Shown: positions 33,870 through 41,280, counted from the first letter of the stretch. The stretch: DNA of 64,000 nucleotides from DATARH01 sp963778385 (GCA_963778385.1 CAVZUA010000016.1:315874-379873); one strand, 5' to 3'. Numbers and translations: made by a program. Notes: generated by a model from the sequence alone, not told the origin.

Positions 33870-34118
33870 ATGCCGTTTTCGCGCTGGAGCTGGCGCATCG
33901 TGCCGGCGGTCATCGTATTCGTGCTGCTCGCTCTCGGCGGTACGAAATTCGTGCACGACGGCTATCCCTCCGACCCGTTCCAAAGCCAGGCCCTGGCGAA
34001 ATGCGTGGCCGGGGATCCCGGGTTCGTGCGTTTCTTCCCCGATGACCGCGTCCGGTGCTATGCCCGCCAGCCACGGCAGAGCCGGCTTGAAGCCACGGGC
34101 GAGACGCGGCAAAACTAG
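33870..34118 (+). CDS. Small exported hypothetical protein sharing the C-DPxFVR-CY motif
   Basis: The 82-residue protein starts MPFSRWSWRIVPAVIVFVLL, with GGAGGG just upstream. A hydrophobic N-terminal helix is followed by YPSDP and LAKCVAGDPGFVRFFPDDRV, then RCYARQP. Aligned with the divergent 240-residue protein it keeps Y, P, P, A, C, D, P, F, V, R, R, C and Y at identical spacing over 33 positions. It lacks the Pro/Ala-rich tail. It is probably anchored in the inner membrane or secreted. It may be the minimal version of a small domain family I cannot name. Confidence 0.68.
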   Translation: MPFSRWSWRIVPAVIVFVLLALGGTKFVHDGYPSDPFQSQALAKCVAGDPGFVRFFPDDRVRCYARQPRQSRLEATGETRQN

Positions 34119-34236
34119 CCCGCGAGCGGTCGCCGTCAGACCGCGCGCCCCTTTGTCTTCAACGGCCCTATGGCACCGGGAATTTCCGGCGGCCCTCGCG
34201 TGTTGATTGAACCGTAGAAAGGGGATCGCCGCGTCG

Positions 34237-35433
34237 ATGCCGCCGCAAATTATCGGTTTCGGGGACACGGCGCGCGATCCCGGCGCGATGCGGCGGCGTC
34301 TGCGCGTCGCCGCGCGTCTCGCCTGGCGCATCCTGGTGCACGAGAAAGGCCGCAGCGCCCTCGCCTTGGTCGGCGTCTTTATTGCGATCCTGCTGGTCTT
34401 TATCGAGCTCGGCTTTTTCATCGCGGTGCCGCAGGGCGGGATGCTGGTCTACGAGCATATGCGGTTCGACCTGCTGCTCGTCTCGACCGACTACCAGTTC
34501 CAGGCCCAACCCTGGCAGTTCCCGCGCGCCCGCCTTACCGATGCCGCCAAGGTCGCCGGGGTGGCGCGGGCGACGCCGATCTATTTCGCCGGCGGTTCGT
34601 GGCAGGACCCGAGCGGCGGCACGCGGCTCGATGTGTTCCTGATCGGCTGCGACCCGGCGGCGCAGCCCTTTGCCGTCGACGATATCGAGCGCCAGAGCGA
34701 CAGGCTCGGCGAGACCGACACGGTGCTGGTCGACGACATGACGCGATCGATCTTCGGGCCGCTGACCGTCGGGCGCCGCATCGATATCGACGATCGCCGC
34801 GTGACGATCGGCGGCACGTATCATCTCGGCACCGGGTTTCTCGGCATCGGCGTCGCGCTGATGGACGAGGCGAATTTCTTTCGCGTCACGCATCGCCGCC
34901 AGGACCCGGTCAATCTCGGGCTGATCACCCTGGCGCCGGGCGCCGACAAGGACAAAGTCGCCGCCGAATTGCGCCAGAAGCTCGGCAACGACGTGCAACT
35001 GCTCAACCGCGCCGAGCTGACCGACCGTGAAAACGACTATTGGACGTTGCGCACCTCGGTCGGGCTGATTTTTGGTTCGGGGCTGGTGGTCTCGCTGATC
35101 GTCGGGTTGATGGTGCTGTACCAGACGCTGGCGACACAGATCGCCCGCCACCTCCCCGAATTCGCCACGCTGAAGGCGATCGGCTATCGCGACGCCAGTC
35201 TCGCGGCGGTGGTAACCATCGAGTCGATGATCCTGGTCATCGCCGCGTTCATCCCGGCTGCCGTCGCGGCGATGGCGGTGTACGCGCTGATCCGCAGCCA
35301 GACGCTGCTGCCGTTGGCGTTCAGCGTGACCAATGTCGCGCTGGTGCTGGCGGCGGTGCTGATCATGTCGGTGGGCTCGGCATTCTTGTCGCTGGGCGCG
35401 TTGCGGCGCGCCGACCCGGCGGAAATCTTCTGA
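34237..35433 (+). CDS. ABC transporter permease, DevC/MacB-like (1)
   Basis: The 398-residue protein starts MPPQIIGFGDTARDPGAMRR; TTG at 34207 is an alternative. It has one N-terminal membrane helix (ALALVGVFIAILLVFIELGF), a periplasmic domain of about 200 residues, then three helices including GLIFGSGLVVSLIVGLMVLY and the FtsX-type coupling segment LPEFATLKAIGYRDASLAAV. This is the DevC/MacB-type VII exporter architecture. The next gene is a second permease of the same type whose ATG overlaps this stop (TGATG), followed by the ATPase. The usual DevB/HlyD-like periplasmic adaptor gene is absent. Confidence 0.88.
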   Translation: MPPQIIGFGDTARDPGAMRRRLRVAARLAWRILVHEKGRSALALVGVFIAILLVFIELGFFIAVPQGGMLVYEHMRFDLLLVSTDYQFQAQPWQFPRARLTDAAKVAGVARATPIYFAGGSWQDPSGGTRLDVFLIGCDPAAQPFAVDDIERQSDRLGETDTVLVDDMTRSIFGPLTVGRRIDIDDRRVTIGGTYHLGTGFLGIGVALMDEANFFRVTHRRQDPVNLGLITLAPGADKDKVAAELRQKLGNDVQLLNRAELTDRENDYWTLRTSVGLIFGSGLVVSLIVGLMVLYQTLATQIARHLPEFATLKAIGYRDASLAAVVTIESMILVIAAFIPAAVAAMAVYALIRSQTLLPLAFSVTNVALVLAAVLIMSVGSAFLSLGALRRADPAEIF

Positions 35434-36617
35434 TGCTCGCGGAGCTGGCACCGGCGCGCCTGTCTCTCGCCGCGACCAGGGTGCCGCTGGCCTGGCGTAA
35501 TCTGGTCGCCGACAAAATGCGGCTGATACGGGCCAGCGCCGGGATCGCCTTCGCGGTGTTGCTGATGCTGGTGCAGCTCGGTTTTGAGCGCGGGTTCTTT
35601 GCCGCCTCGCTCAATGCCGTGGTGTTGCTGGACGGCGATCTGTTTGTGATGAACGCCTCGAAATATCGTTTCGGTACCCGCAATCCGTTCGCGCCGCGCG
35701 AGCTGGAGACGATGCGGGCGGTGTCCGGCATCGCCAGCGTGGCGCCGCTCTATGCCGACTGGATGGATTTCTTCTGGACCAGCCCAATCGACAACAAGCC
35801 GCATCTGGTGCGGGTGTTCGCGATCGACCCCGACGCACCGCCGGTCTTCTCGCTGCCCGGCATCGCCGACCAGCAGGGCCTGCTCAAGACCGACGACACG
35901 GTGCTGATCGACAGCCGTTCGCGCCGTTTTCTCGGCATGGACGGGCCGATCGCCGAGGGCACGCTCTTCGGCGCAACGGTCAAGGTGGTCGGCAAATTCG
36001 CGCTCGGACCCGATTTCATGAGCGACGGCACGGTGGTGACGAGCGCCAGCACCTTTGCGACATACTTCCGCACGACGCCGGCCGCGCTGCCGGTCGAGAC
36101 GGCGGTGATCCGGCTGAAGCCCGGCGAGGATGTCGCCGCGGCGCAACGGCGCGTCGCCGCGGCGCTGCCGTCGAGCCTGCGGGTCATGACCAAGTCTGAA
36201 ATCGTCGCGTTCGAACGCGATTTCCAGGCGAAGCTGTCGTCCGCCGCACCGATCTTCTGGCTCGGCACGCTGGTCGGCTTTATCGTCGGCACGTTGATCT
36301 CCTATCAGATCATCTACACGGAGCTGATGGACCGGCTGCCGCAATACGCGACCCTCAAAGGCATCGGCTACGGCAATGGCTACCTGATCGGCAGCGTGCT
36401 GCGGCAGGCGCTATTGACCGGCGTCGCCGGCTATGTCCCCGCTTGGTTGCTTTGCCTGGCGGTCTACAAGATCGTCGGCGACATCGCGCTGCTGCCGCTG
36501 ACGATGACCTTGCAGGTGACCCTGGTCAGCCTCGGTCTGACGCTCGGCATGTGCCTGTTGGCCGCGTTGATAGCCGTCCGGCGGGTCATCGCCGCCGATC
36601 CGGCGGAGGTATTCTGA
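35433..36617 (+). CDS. ABC transporter permease, DevC/MacB-like (2)
   Basis: The 394-residue protein starts MLAELAPARLSLAATRVPLA. Its layout matches the preceding permease: an early helix (GIAFAVLLMLVQLGFERGFF), a periplasmic domain with WMDFFWTSPIDNKPHLVRVF, and three C-terminal helices with the coupling motif LPQYATLKGIGYGNGYLIGS. The two permeases probably form a heterodimer in the inner membrane. Overlaps of one base on each side tie it to the first permease and the ATPase gene. Type VII transporters extract or push substrates across the envelope. The substrate here is unknown. Confidence 0.88.
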   Translation: MLAELAPARLSLAATRVPLAWRNLVADKMRLIRASAGIAFAVLLMLVQLGFERGFFAASLNAVVLLDGDLFVMNASKYRFGTRNPFAPRELETMRAVSGIASVAPLYADWMDFFWTSPIDNKPHLVRVFAIDPDAPPVFSLPGIADQQGLLKTDDTVLIDSRSRRFLGMDGPIAEGTLFGATVKVVGKFALGPDFMSDGTVVTSASTFATYFRTTPAALPVETAVIRLKPGEDVAAAQRRVAAALPSSLRVMTKSEIVAFERDFQAKLSSAAPIFWLGTLVGFIVGTLISYQIIYTELMDRLPQYATLKGIGYGNGYLIGSVLRQALLTGVAGYVPAWLLCLAVYKIVGDIALLPLTMTLQVTLVSLGLTLGMCLLAALIAVRRVIAADPAEVF

Positions 36618-37705
36618 TGATCGGAAGCACATTGCCGGCAGTGCGCACCGAGGGCCTCAGCTTTGCCTATGGCGAAGGCCCGTCGCGCAACAAGGTGCTG
36701 TTCGACATCTCGCTCGAAGTGCCGCCGGGTCAGCTCGCGGTGCTGACCGGGCCATCCGGCTCGGGCAAGACCACGCTGCTGACGCTGCTGGGCGGTCTGC
36801 GCACCCTGCAGGCCGGCCGCATCGAGGTGCTGGGGCGCGATCTCGCCGGGCTGTCGGCGAGCGAGCTGGTGCCGGTGCGGCGCGATATCGGTTTCATCTT
36901 TCAGATGCACAATTTGTTCGACTCGCTGACCGCGGCCGAGAATGTCCGCATGGCGCTCGAACTCGGCCATCGGCCGCCGGCGGAAATGCGCGCCGCGGCA
37001 GCCGAGATGCTGACCCGGCTCGGCCTCGGCAAGCGGCTTGACGCAAAGCCGCGCCAGCTCTCGGGCGGGCAGCGTCAGCGCGTGGCGATAGCGCGGGCGC
37101 TCGCTAACAACCCGAAACTCGTCCTTGCCGACGAGCCGACCGCGGCGCTCGACAAGGAATCGACGCGCAACGTCGTCGCTCTCTTCAAGCAGCTGACGAG
37201 CGAGAACGGCACGGCGGTGCTGATGGTCACGCACGACCACCGCATCGTCGAATTGGCCGACCGGCTGATCCACATGGTCGACGGCCGTATCGCCTCGGAT
37301 GTAATGCTCGACAACGACCTGCGCATCGCCGAGTTCTTGAAGGGTGTCGAGCCGTTCAGCGCGCTCAACCCGGCCGAGCTGACGCGCATCGCCGAGACCG
37401 CCACGCTGCGCCATTACGAGCCGGGCGAGGTCATCATCCGCGAGGGCGACGCCGGCAACCAGTTGTTCCTGATCTCCGAGGGCGAGGTCGAGGTGCTGCG
37501 CGAGGACCATGAAGTGGCGCGGCTCGGCCCGGCCGAGTTCTTCGGCGAGGCCGCGCTGCTCTCCGGCCAGCCGCGCAACGCGACCGTGGTCGCCACCGAG
37601 CCGGTCGACGCCTATGTCGTCGACAAGGACGAGCTCGACGCGGCGATGAAGCACAGCATGCGCTTCCGCCAGCAGTTGCGCCGGTTTTTCGCGCGGCGGC
37701 GGTAG
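36617..37705 (+). CDS. ABC transporter ATPase fused to a cyclic-nucleotide-binding domain
   Basis: The 362-residue protein has two domains. Residues about 5-230 form a MacB/DevA-type ATPase: Walker A LTGPSGSGKTTLLTLLGG, Q-loop IGFIFQMHNLFDSLTAAENV, signature RQLSGGQRQRVAIARALANN, Walker B LVLADEPTAALD and H-loop VTHDHRIVEL. Residues about 240-362 form a CRP-like cyclic-nucleotide-binding domain: GVEPFSALNPAELTRIAETA, YEPGEVIIREGDAGNQLFLI and the phosphate-binding cassette FFGEAALLSGQPRNATVVA, with its Gly, Glu and Arg intact. Such a fusion suggests that the exporter is gated by cAMP, cGMP or a similar ligand. It is translated directly after the two permeases. Confidence 0.9.
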   Translation: MIGSTLPAVRTEGLSFAYGEGPSRNKVLFDISLEVPPGQLAVLTGPSGSGKTTLLTLLGGLRTLQAGRIEVLGRDLAGLSASELVPVRRDIGFIFQMHNLFDSLTAAENVRMALELGHRPPAEMRAAAAEMLTRLGLGKRLDAKPRQLSGGQRQRVAIARALANNPKLVLADEPTAALDKESTRNVVALFKQLTSENGTAVLMVTHDHRIVELADRLIHMVDGRIASDVMLDNDLRIAEFLKGVEPFSALNPAELTRIAETATLRHYEPGEVIIREGDAGNQLFLISEGEVEVLREDHEVARLGPAEFFGEAALLSGQPRNATVVATEPVDAYVVDKDELDAAMKHSMRFRQQLRRFFARRR

Positions 37706-37716
37706 CGCTTTCCCAT

Positions 37717-37860
37717 GTCGTTCCGGGATCGCCCGGAGGGCGAGACCCGGAATCCATGAACACGGACCTTAGCCCGGTGGGTTCGATGGCTGGAACCTCG
37801 CGGGCAACCGCCCGTGTTCATGGGTTCCGGGCTCGCGACGGCGTCGCGCCCCGGAATGAC
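37717..37860. repeat. Family A palindromic repeat, copy 4
   Basis: The left arm is GTCGTTCCGGGATCGCCCGG (diverged) and the right arm is GCGTCGCGCCCCGGAATGAC. The inner arms are CCCGGAATCCATGAACACGG and CCGTGTTCATGGGTTCCGGG. It lies between the ABC-cNMP gene and the first ferritin-like gene. Confidence 0.88.
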
Positions 37861-37934
37861 GACGAGAAGCGAAATATTCCTTGAAAACGTGTCCGCTCTC
37901 GCGGCCTCCTTGTCGGCGAACAGGAAGGTGAAGA

Positions 37935-38876
37935 ATGTCGCTGGCCGAAGCTCCCGCCGTCCGCAAGCCCACTTTGCTCGACCAGGAAGAGCGGCGCTTC
38001 CCGCTGCGACTCGGCGTCGAAATCCGCAAGATCCGCGACCTGTTCCGTGCCGCCACGCGCAACCAGTGGGACCCGCGCACCGATATCGACTGGGCGGCGC
38101 TCGACGAGCTCGACATCGACGACGCGCACCGCTATGCGGCGCGGATGTATTGGAGCCGGCGCGCCTGGTCGGAATACGGCGCGATCTCGGAAAGCCCGGC
38201 GCTGCTGATCCGCTTCTGCCAGGAACGGCGCGAGCCGGATTTGCGCTATTTCTTCACCATCCGCACCCAGGAGGAGTCGCGCCACGCCGAGGCCTGCTAT
38301 CTGATGGCCGAGCATCTCGGCGGCTATATCCAGCAGCCGGCGCTGGTCGATTTCCAGAAATCGGTGGCGACGCACGGCGTGCGCAAGATGGCACTCGACC
38401 CCGAGACACCATTGGAAGCGATCATCGCCGCGCTGGTCTGCGCCGCCGAGGAGGTGGCGTTCGACGTGTTCCGCCACCTCGTCGAGATCACCCCCAACAA
38501 GGCCGCGAACCAGGTGCTGCGCAACATCATGCGCGACGAGGTGCGGCATTGCGGGTTTGGCTGGGCCTATCTCGAACACCGCATCCCGCAGATGACCCGC
38601 GCCGAGATCGATGTCTGCGAGCAGGCGGTCATCACCATGATCCGCGATGTCGAGATGAACGGCTATCACAGCGCCTGGCTCGCCCCCGACAGCCCGGCGG
38701 CGCGCGACGAGGTCGAAGCCGACCGCCTGACCTGGGAAGCCGGGCTCGGCGCTACCACCGAGGAGCTGGAAAAGCCGGTCTTCGTCCAGTCGGTGCAGAG
38801 CATCCGCGAGCGCCTCGCGCCGTTCGGCATCATCATCTCGATGTTCGAACACCCGAAATTCGCCGGACTGGTTTAG
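37935..38876 (+). CDS. Ferritin-like diiron protein
   Basis: The 313-residue all-helical protein starts MSLAEAPAVRKPTLLDQEER. A full E...ExxH...E...ExxH diiron set is readable: Glu80 in RRAWSEYGA, Glu114 and His117 in RTQEESRHAEAC, Glu172/173 in CAAEEVAFDVF, and Glu202 and His205 in MRDEVRHCGFGW. This is the pattern of the ferritin/RNR-like/AurF-type fold, so it may be an oxygenase or oxidase using two irons. It is cytosolic. A paralogue follows 118 bases downstream, and the exporter operon precedes it, separated by a family A repeat. Substrate and partner are unknown. Confidence 0.8.
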   Translation: MSLAEAPAVRKPTLLDQEERRFPLRLGVEIRKIRDLFRAATRNQWDPRTDIDWAALDELDIDDAHRYAARMYWSRRAWSEYGAISESPALLIRFCQERREPDLRYFFTIRTQEESRHAEACYLMAEHLGGYIQQPALVDFQKSVATHGVRKMALDPETPLEAIIAALVCAAEEVAFDVFRHLVEITPNKAANQVLRNIMRDEVRHCGFGWAYLEHRIPQMTRAEIDVCEQAVITMIRDVEMNGYHSAWLAPDSPAARDEVEADRLTWEAGLGATTEELEKPVFVQSVQSIRERLAPFGIIISMFEHPKFAGLV

Positions 38877-38889
38877 CGCTATGCCGTTA

Positions 38890-38990
38890 CCCCCACCCCA
38901 ACCCTCCCCCGCTGGCGGGGGAGGGGGTTCGCCGCGGCGCTTGCAAACAGGCTCCCTCCCCCGCAAGCGGGGGAGGGTCGGGGTGGGGGG
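38890..38990. repeat. Family D palindromic repeat, full copy
   Basis: CCCCCACCCCAACCCTCCCC, then CGCTGGCGGGGGAGGGGGTT, then a spacer, CTCCCTCCCCCGCAAGCGGG and GGAGGGTCGGGGTGGGGGG. It has the same layout as 16963-17065 and separates the two ferritin-like genes. Confidence 0.85.
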
Positions 38991-38994
38991 CTAG

Positions 38995-39906
38995 ATGCCG
39001 CGCTCCTTCAGCGGCGCCATTCCCACCGAGCAGCGGTTTCCGCTGCATCTCGAACCCGCGATCCGCACCATCCGCGACCTTTACGACGAGGCAAAGCAAT
39101 CGCGCTGGGACCCGGAGCGCGACATCCCGTGGGGGCAATTCGACCCGTCGCGCTACGCGCCGGAAACGCTGGCAGCGGCGCGGCTGTCGTGGAGCCGCAA
39201 GGCGTGGACCGAATATGGCGGGCTGCCCGAGACGCCGGCGCTGATCATCCGCTTCTGCCTGGAACACGAGCGCGAGAGCGACCCGAAATATTTCCTCACC
39301 GTGCGCAACACCGAGGAGGCCTGGCACCTTGAATGCTGCCACCGCTTTGCGGAATTGTGCGGCGGGTTTGTCGAGGAGCCGGTCGACGCGGCGTATCGCG
39401 CGCTGTTCGAGCAAGGGCTGCACCGCCAGGCGCTCGATGCCGCGCGCAGCCTCGACGCCTATGTTGCGGCGCAATGCGGCATCGGCGACGGGCTCGATCT
39501 CGAACTCTGCCGGCTGCATCGCGACAAGGCGCGCGACCCGGTCGCCCATGCGATCCTCGACCGGCTGGCGCGCGACAAGGCGCGGCACGCGGCGTTCGGC
39601 TGGTTCTACCTTGAAACTCGCGCCGCGGCGTGGGGCGACGCCGACCGCGCGGCGATCGCCGCTGAGGTCGGGCAGGTGATCCGCGATGTCGAACTGAAGG
39701 GCTTCCGCTGCGTCTGGCTCGCCGACGCGGCCGGCGAGATCGTCGAGGCCGACCGCCTGACCCGCGACGCCGGCCTCGGCGCCGCGACCCGCGCCGAGGA
39801 AGAGCCGGTGCTGCGCCGCTTCCTCGCCGACACGACGGCCCAGTTCGCGCGGCTGGGGATTGAGATTTCTCCTCCCGTGTCATTCCGGGGCGCCGCGCAG
39901 CGGTGA
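38995..39906 (+). CDS. Ferritin-like paralogue with a lost iron ligand
   Basis: The 303-residue protein starts MPRSFSGAIPTEQRFPLHLE and aligns with the upstream gene product (WSRKAWTEYGGLPETPALII; RFCLEHERESDPKYFLTVRN). Glu73, Glu108 and His111 are kept. The third Glu becomes Asp165, and the second ExxH motif is now DKARHAAFGW, with Lys195 in place of the Glu, so a standard diiron centre cannot form. It may be an inactive partner of the intact paralogue or bind metal differently. The last nine residues (VSFRGAAQR) and the TGA are read from the left arm of a family A repeat. The ATG has only a repeat-derived GGGTGGGGGG as its ribosome site. Confidence 0.78.
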   Translation: MPRSFSGAIPTEQRFPLHLEPAIRTIRDLYDEAKQSRWDPERDIPWGQFDPSRYAPETLAAARLSWSRKAWTEYGGLPETPALIIRFCLEHERESDPKYFLTVRNTEEAWHLECCHRFAELCGGFVEEPVDAAYRALFEQGLHRQALDAARSLDAYVAAQCGIGDGLDLELCRLHRDKARDPVAHAILDRLARDKARHAAFGWFYLETRAAAWGDADRAAIAAEVGQVIRDVELKGFRCVWLADAAGEIVEADRLTRDAGLGAATRAEEEPVLRRFLADTTAQFARLGIEISPPVSFRGAAQR

Positions 39907-39919
39907 ACCCGGAACCCAT
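39879..39919. repeat. Family A repeat copy 5, left part (split by IS element)
   Basis: GTCATTCCGGGGCGCCGCGC through CCCGGAACCCAT. It then breaks where other copies continue GAACACGG, which is found instead at 41283. The insertion therefore lies in the left inner arm. The first 28 bases are also the 3' end of the ferritin-like paralogue gene. Confidence 0.9.
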
Positions 39920-39922
39920 ATG

Positions 39923-39935
39923 TGGACGGCCCCCG
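39923..39935. repeat. IS1111-type subterminal inverted repeat, transposase 3' side
   Basis: TGGACGGCCCCCG, the exact inverse of 41261-41273; three bases lie between it and the element boundary. Confidence 0.88.
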
Positions 39936-40167
39936 TTGTGCAAGGTGTCAGCGGTGAGCTGGTCTGGTCGCTTGCGGTCATATGTCCGGCCTTTGTGTGC
40001 GGTCGGTGTGACCGCTGGCCCAGATGGGTTGCGCGGATCGGGTCCCGAACATGAAGGTGACGTTGCAACGCCATTGGGTTCCGCGGGGTGTCCCGATCCT
40101 CGGTTCGACCGATTGCCATCTCGCTGCTGTCCTCGCAATCGCCAGGCGGGTTAAGAGGATGTGCCGG
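39936..40167 (-). ncRNA. Candidate bridge RNA region of the IS1111-type element
   Basis: The 3' non-coding end is long, as expected where IS1111-type elements encode their bridge RNA. In the transposase sense, GGAACCCA (40082-40075) is complementary to the right-hand target half TGGGTTCC. CTTCATGTTC (40056-40047) contains TTCATG, identical to the left-hand target half. One guide matching each strand is the bridge-RNA logic. The inner GCGTTGCAACG is self-complementary and could form the loop stem. Exact RNA ends are not visible. Confidence 0.5.
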
Positions 40168-41205
40168 TCACGCCGCGTGCGGCCGGCGGTAAACTTCGCC
40201 GCTTACCATCATCGCCCACAGCGTGCGGGCCATCTTGTTGGCGAGGGCGACGGCGGCGAGCTTCTTGCCCTTGCGCGCCAGCAGGGCGAGCAACCAGGGC
40301 GAAGCCCGCCCCGGTCGTGCCGTCCGGATCACCGCGGTGGCGCCGAGCACCAGGAGGCGGCGCAGGTCCTGGTCGCCTTGCCGGCTGATCCTGCCGGGAT
40401 GGTGACGGCCGGCGGTTGCATTCTCCTTGGGCGTGATGCCGGTCCAGGCGGCAAAGTGCCGGCCCGAGCGGAACCCCTTGGGGTCGGACACCTTGAGGGT
40501 GAAGCTCACCGCGCCGATCGGGCCGATGCCGGGCTGGGTCGCCAGGCATTGGCTCACCGGGTCCTCGCGATGCCACGCCATCAGCTCGGCCTCGAGCGCC
40601 TTGAGCCGGGCCTCGATCGCCGCGACCTGGCCGGACAGCACGCCGAGCATCTCCAGCGCCAACGCCGGGGCGCCCGCGTCGTGCGCCTGCTGCAGCAGCT
40701 CGCCCGCCTTGCCGGCTCCCTTGGCGGCGATCACCCCAAACTCCGCCGCATGCCCGCGCATCGCGTTGATCAGCATCGTGCGCTGCTTGACCAGCAACGC
40801 GCGCACCTTCAAGAGCATCAGCATTGCCTGTTGCTCGGCGCTCTTCACCGCCACAAACCGCATCCCCGGTCGGCTCATCGCCTCGCAGATCGCCCCCACG
40901 GGTCAAGCCCGTGGGCTGAAGGCCCACGCGTCGGCCGCGTCGTGCTTGCCGCGCTTGACGTAAGGCTTGACGTATTGCGGCGGCAGCAGCACCACCTCGT
41001 GCCCCAGACCGCGCAGCACTCGCGCCCAGTGATGCGAGGCGCCGCACGCCTCCAGGCCGATCCGCGTCGGTGCCAGCGCGCTCATCACCTTCACAAACGC
41101 CCCGCGCCGCACCTGACGGCGCAGCACCGGCTGTTCCGCTTCATCGACGCCGTGCACTTGAAAGAGATGCTTGGAGGTATCAACGCCAACTCGGATAATC
41201 GCCAT
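40168..41205 (-). pseudogene. IS110-family transposase interrupted by a 33-base hairpin insertion
   Basis: The ATG at 41205 (after AAGGAG) begins MAIIRVGVDTSKHLFQVHGV, the RuvC-like DEDD domain with VGVD, GLEACGASHH and KHDAADA. After the last of these the frame should continue EAICEAMSRPG, but it reads WAFSPRA, TGA (40903-40905), PVG and then AICEAMSRPG in the same frame. The second part has PGIGPIGAVSFTL, FRSGRHFAAWTGITPKE and the Ser-containing GRISRQGDQDLRRLLV of the C-terminal catalytic domain, ending at 40168. Everything except the insert looks functional, so the inactivation is probably recent. Total length without the insert is about 335 residues, normal for the family. Confidence 0.9.
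40891..40927. repeat. C-like mini-hairpin insertion in the transposase
   Basis: CCCACGGG-TCAAG-CCCGTGGG is a perfect 8-bp stem with a 5-base loop. It overlaps a second hairpin, GTGGGC-TGAAG-GCCCAC. The core GGGTCAAGCCC matches the family C repeats near 52.6 and 54.6 kb. It replaces one codon by 33 bases and introduces TGA. Confidence 0.8.
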
Positions 41206-41260
41206 CGGACGGCTCCTTTTGCTGAGATTCAACATCACAGCCTGGCACACCAGATGCCGT

Positions 41261-41273
41261 CGGGGGCCGTCCA
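41261..41273. repeat. IS1111-type subterminal inverted repeat, transposase 5' side
   Basis: CGGGGGCCGTCCA, the exact inverse of 39923-39935; seven bases lie between it and the element boundary at 41280. Confidence 0.88.
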
Positions 41274-41280
41274 CCCCAAC

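Larger units (their letters stand above)
39920..41280 (-). mobile_element. IS110-family element, IS1111-type, 1361 bp
   Basis: The element carries one transposase on the minus strand. A perfect 13-bp inverted repeat TGGACGGCCCCCG lies inside both ends, at 39923-39935 and (inverted) 41261-41273. Three bases (ATG) lie outside it at the transposase 3' end and seven (CCCCAAC) at the 5' end. That is the subterminal arrangement described for the IS1111 subgroup. Both ends abut an AT dinucleotide of an interrupted family A repeat. Non-coding ends are 75 bases upstream and 248 bases downstream of the transposase. Boundaries are inferred by comparing with uninterrupted repeat copies. Confidence 0.9.

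Noticed and set aside
40903..40905. TGA in the transposase read as selenocysteine or programmed read-through
   Set aside because: The hairpin around TGA is a small inserted palindrome; no SECIS-like element or conserved Cys/Sec position exists in this family, so a simple interruption is more likely.
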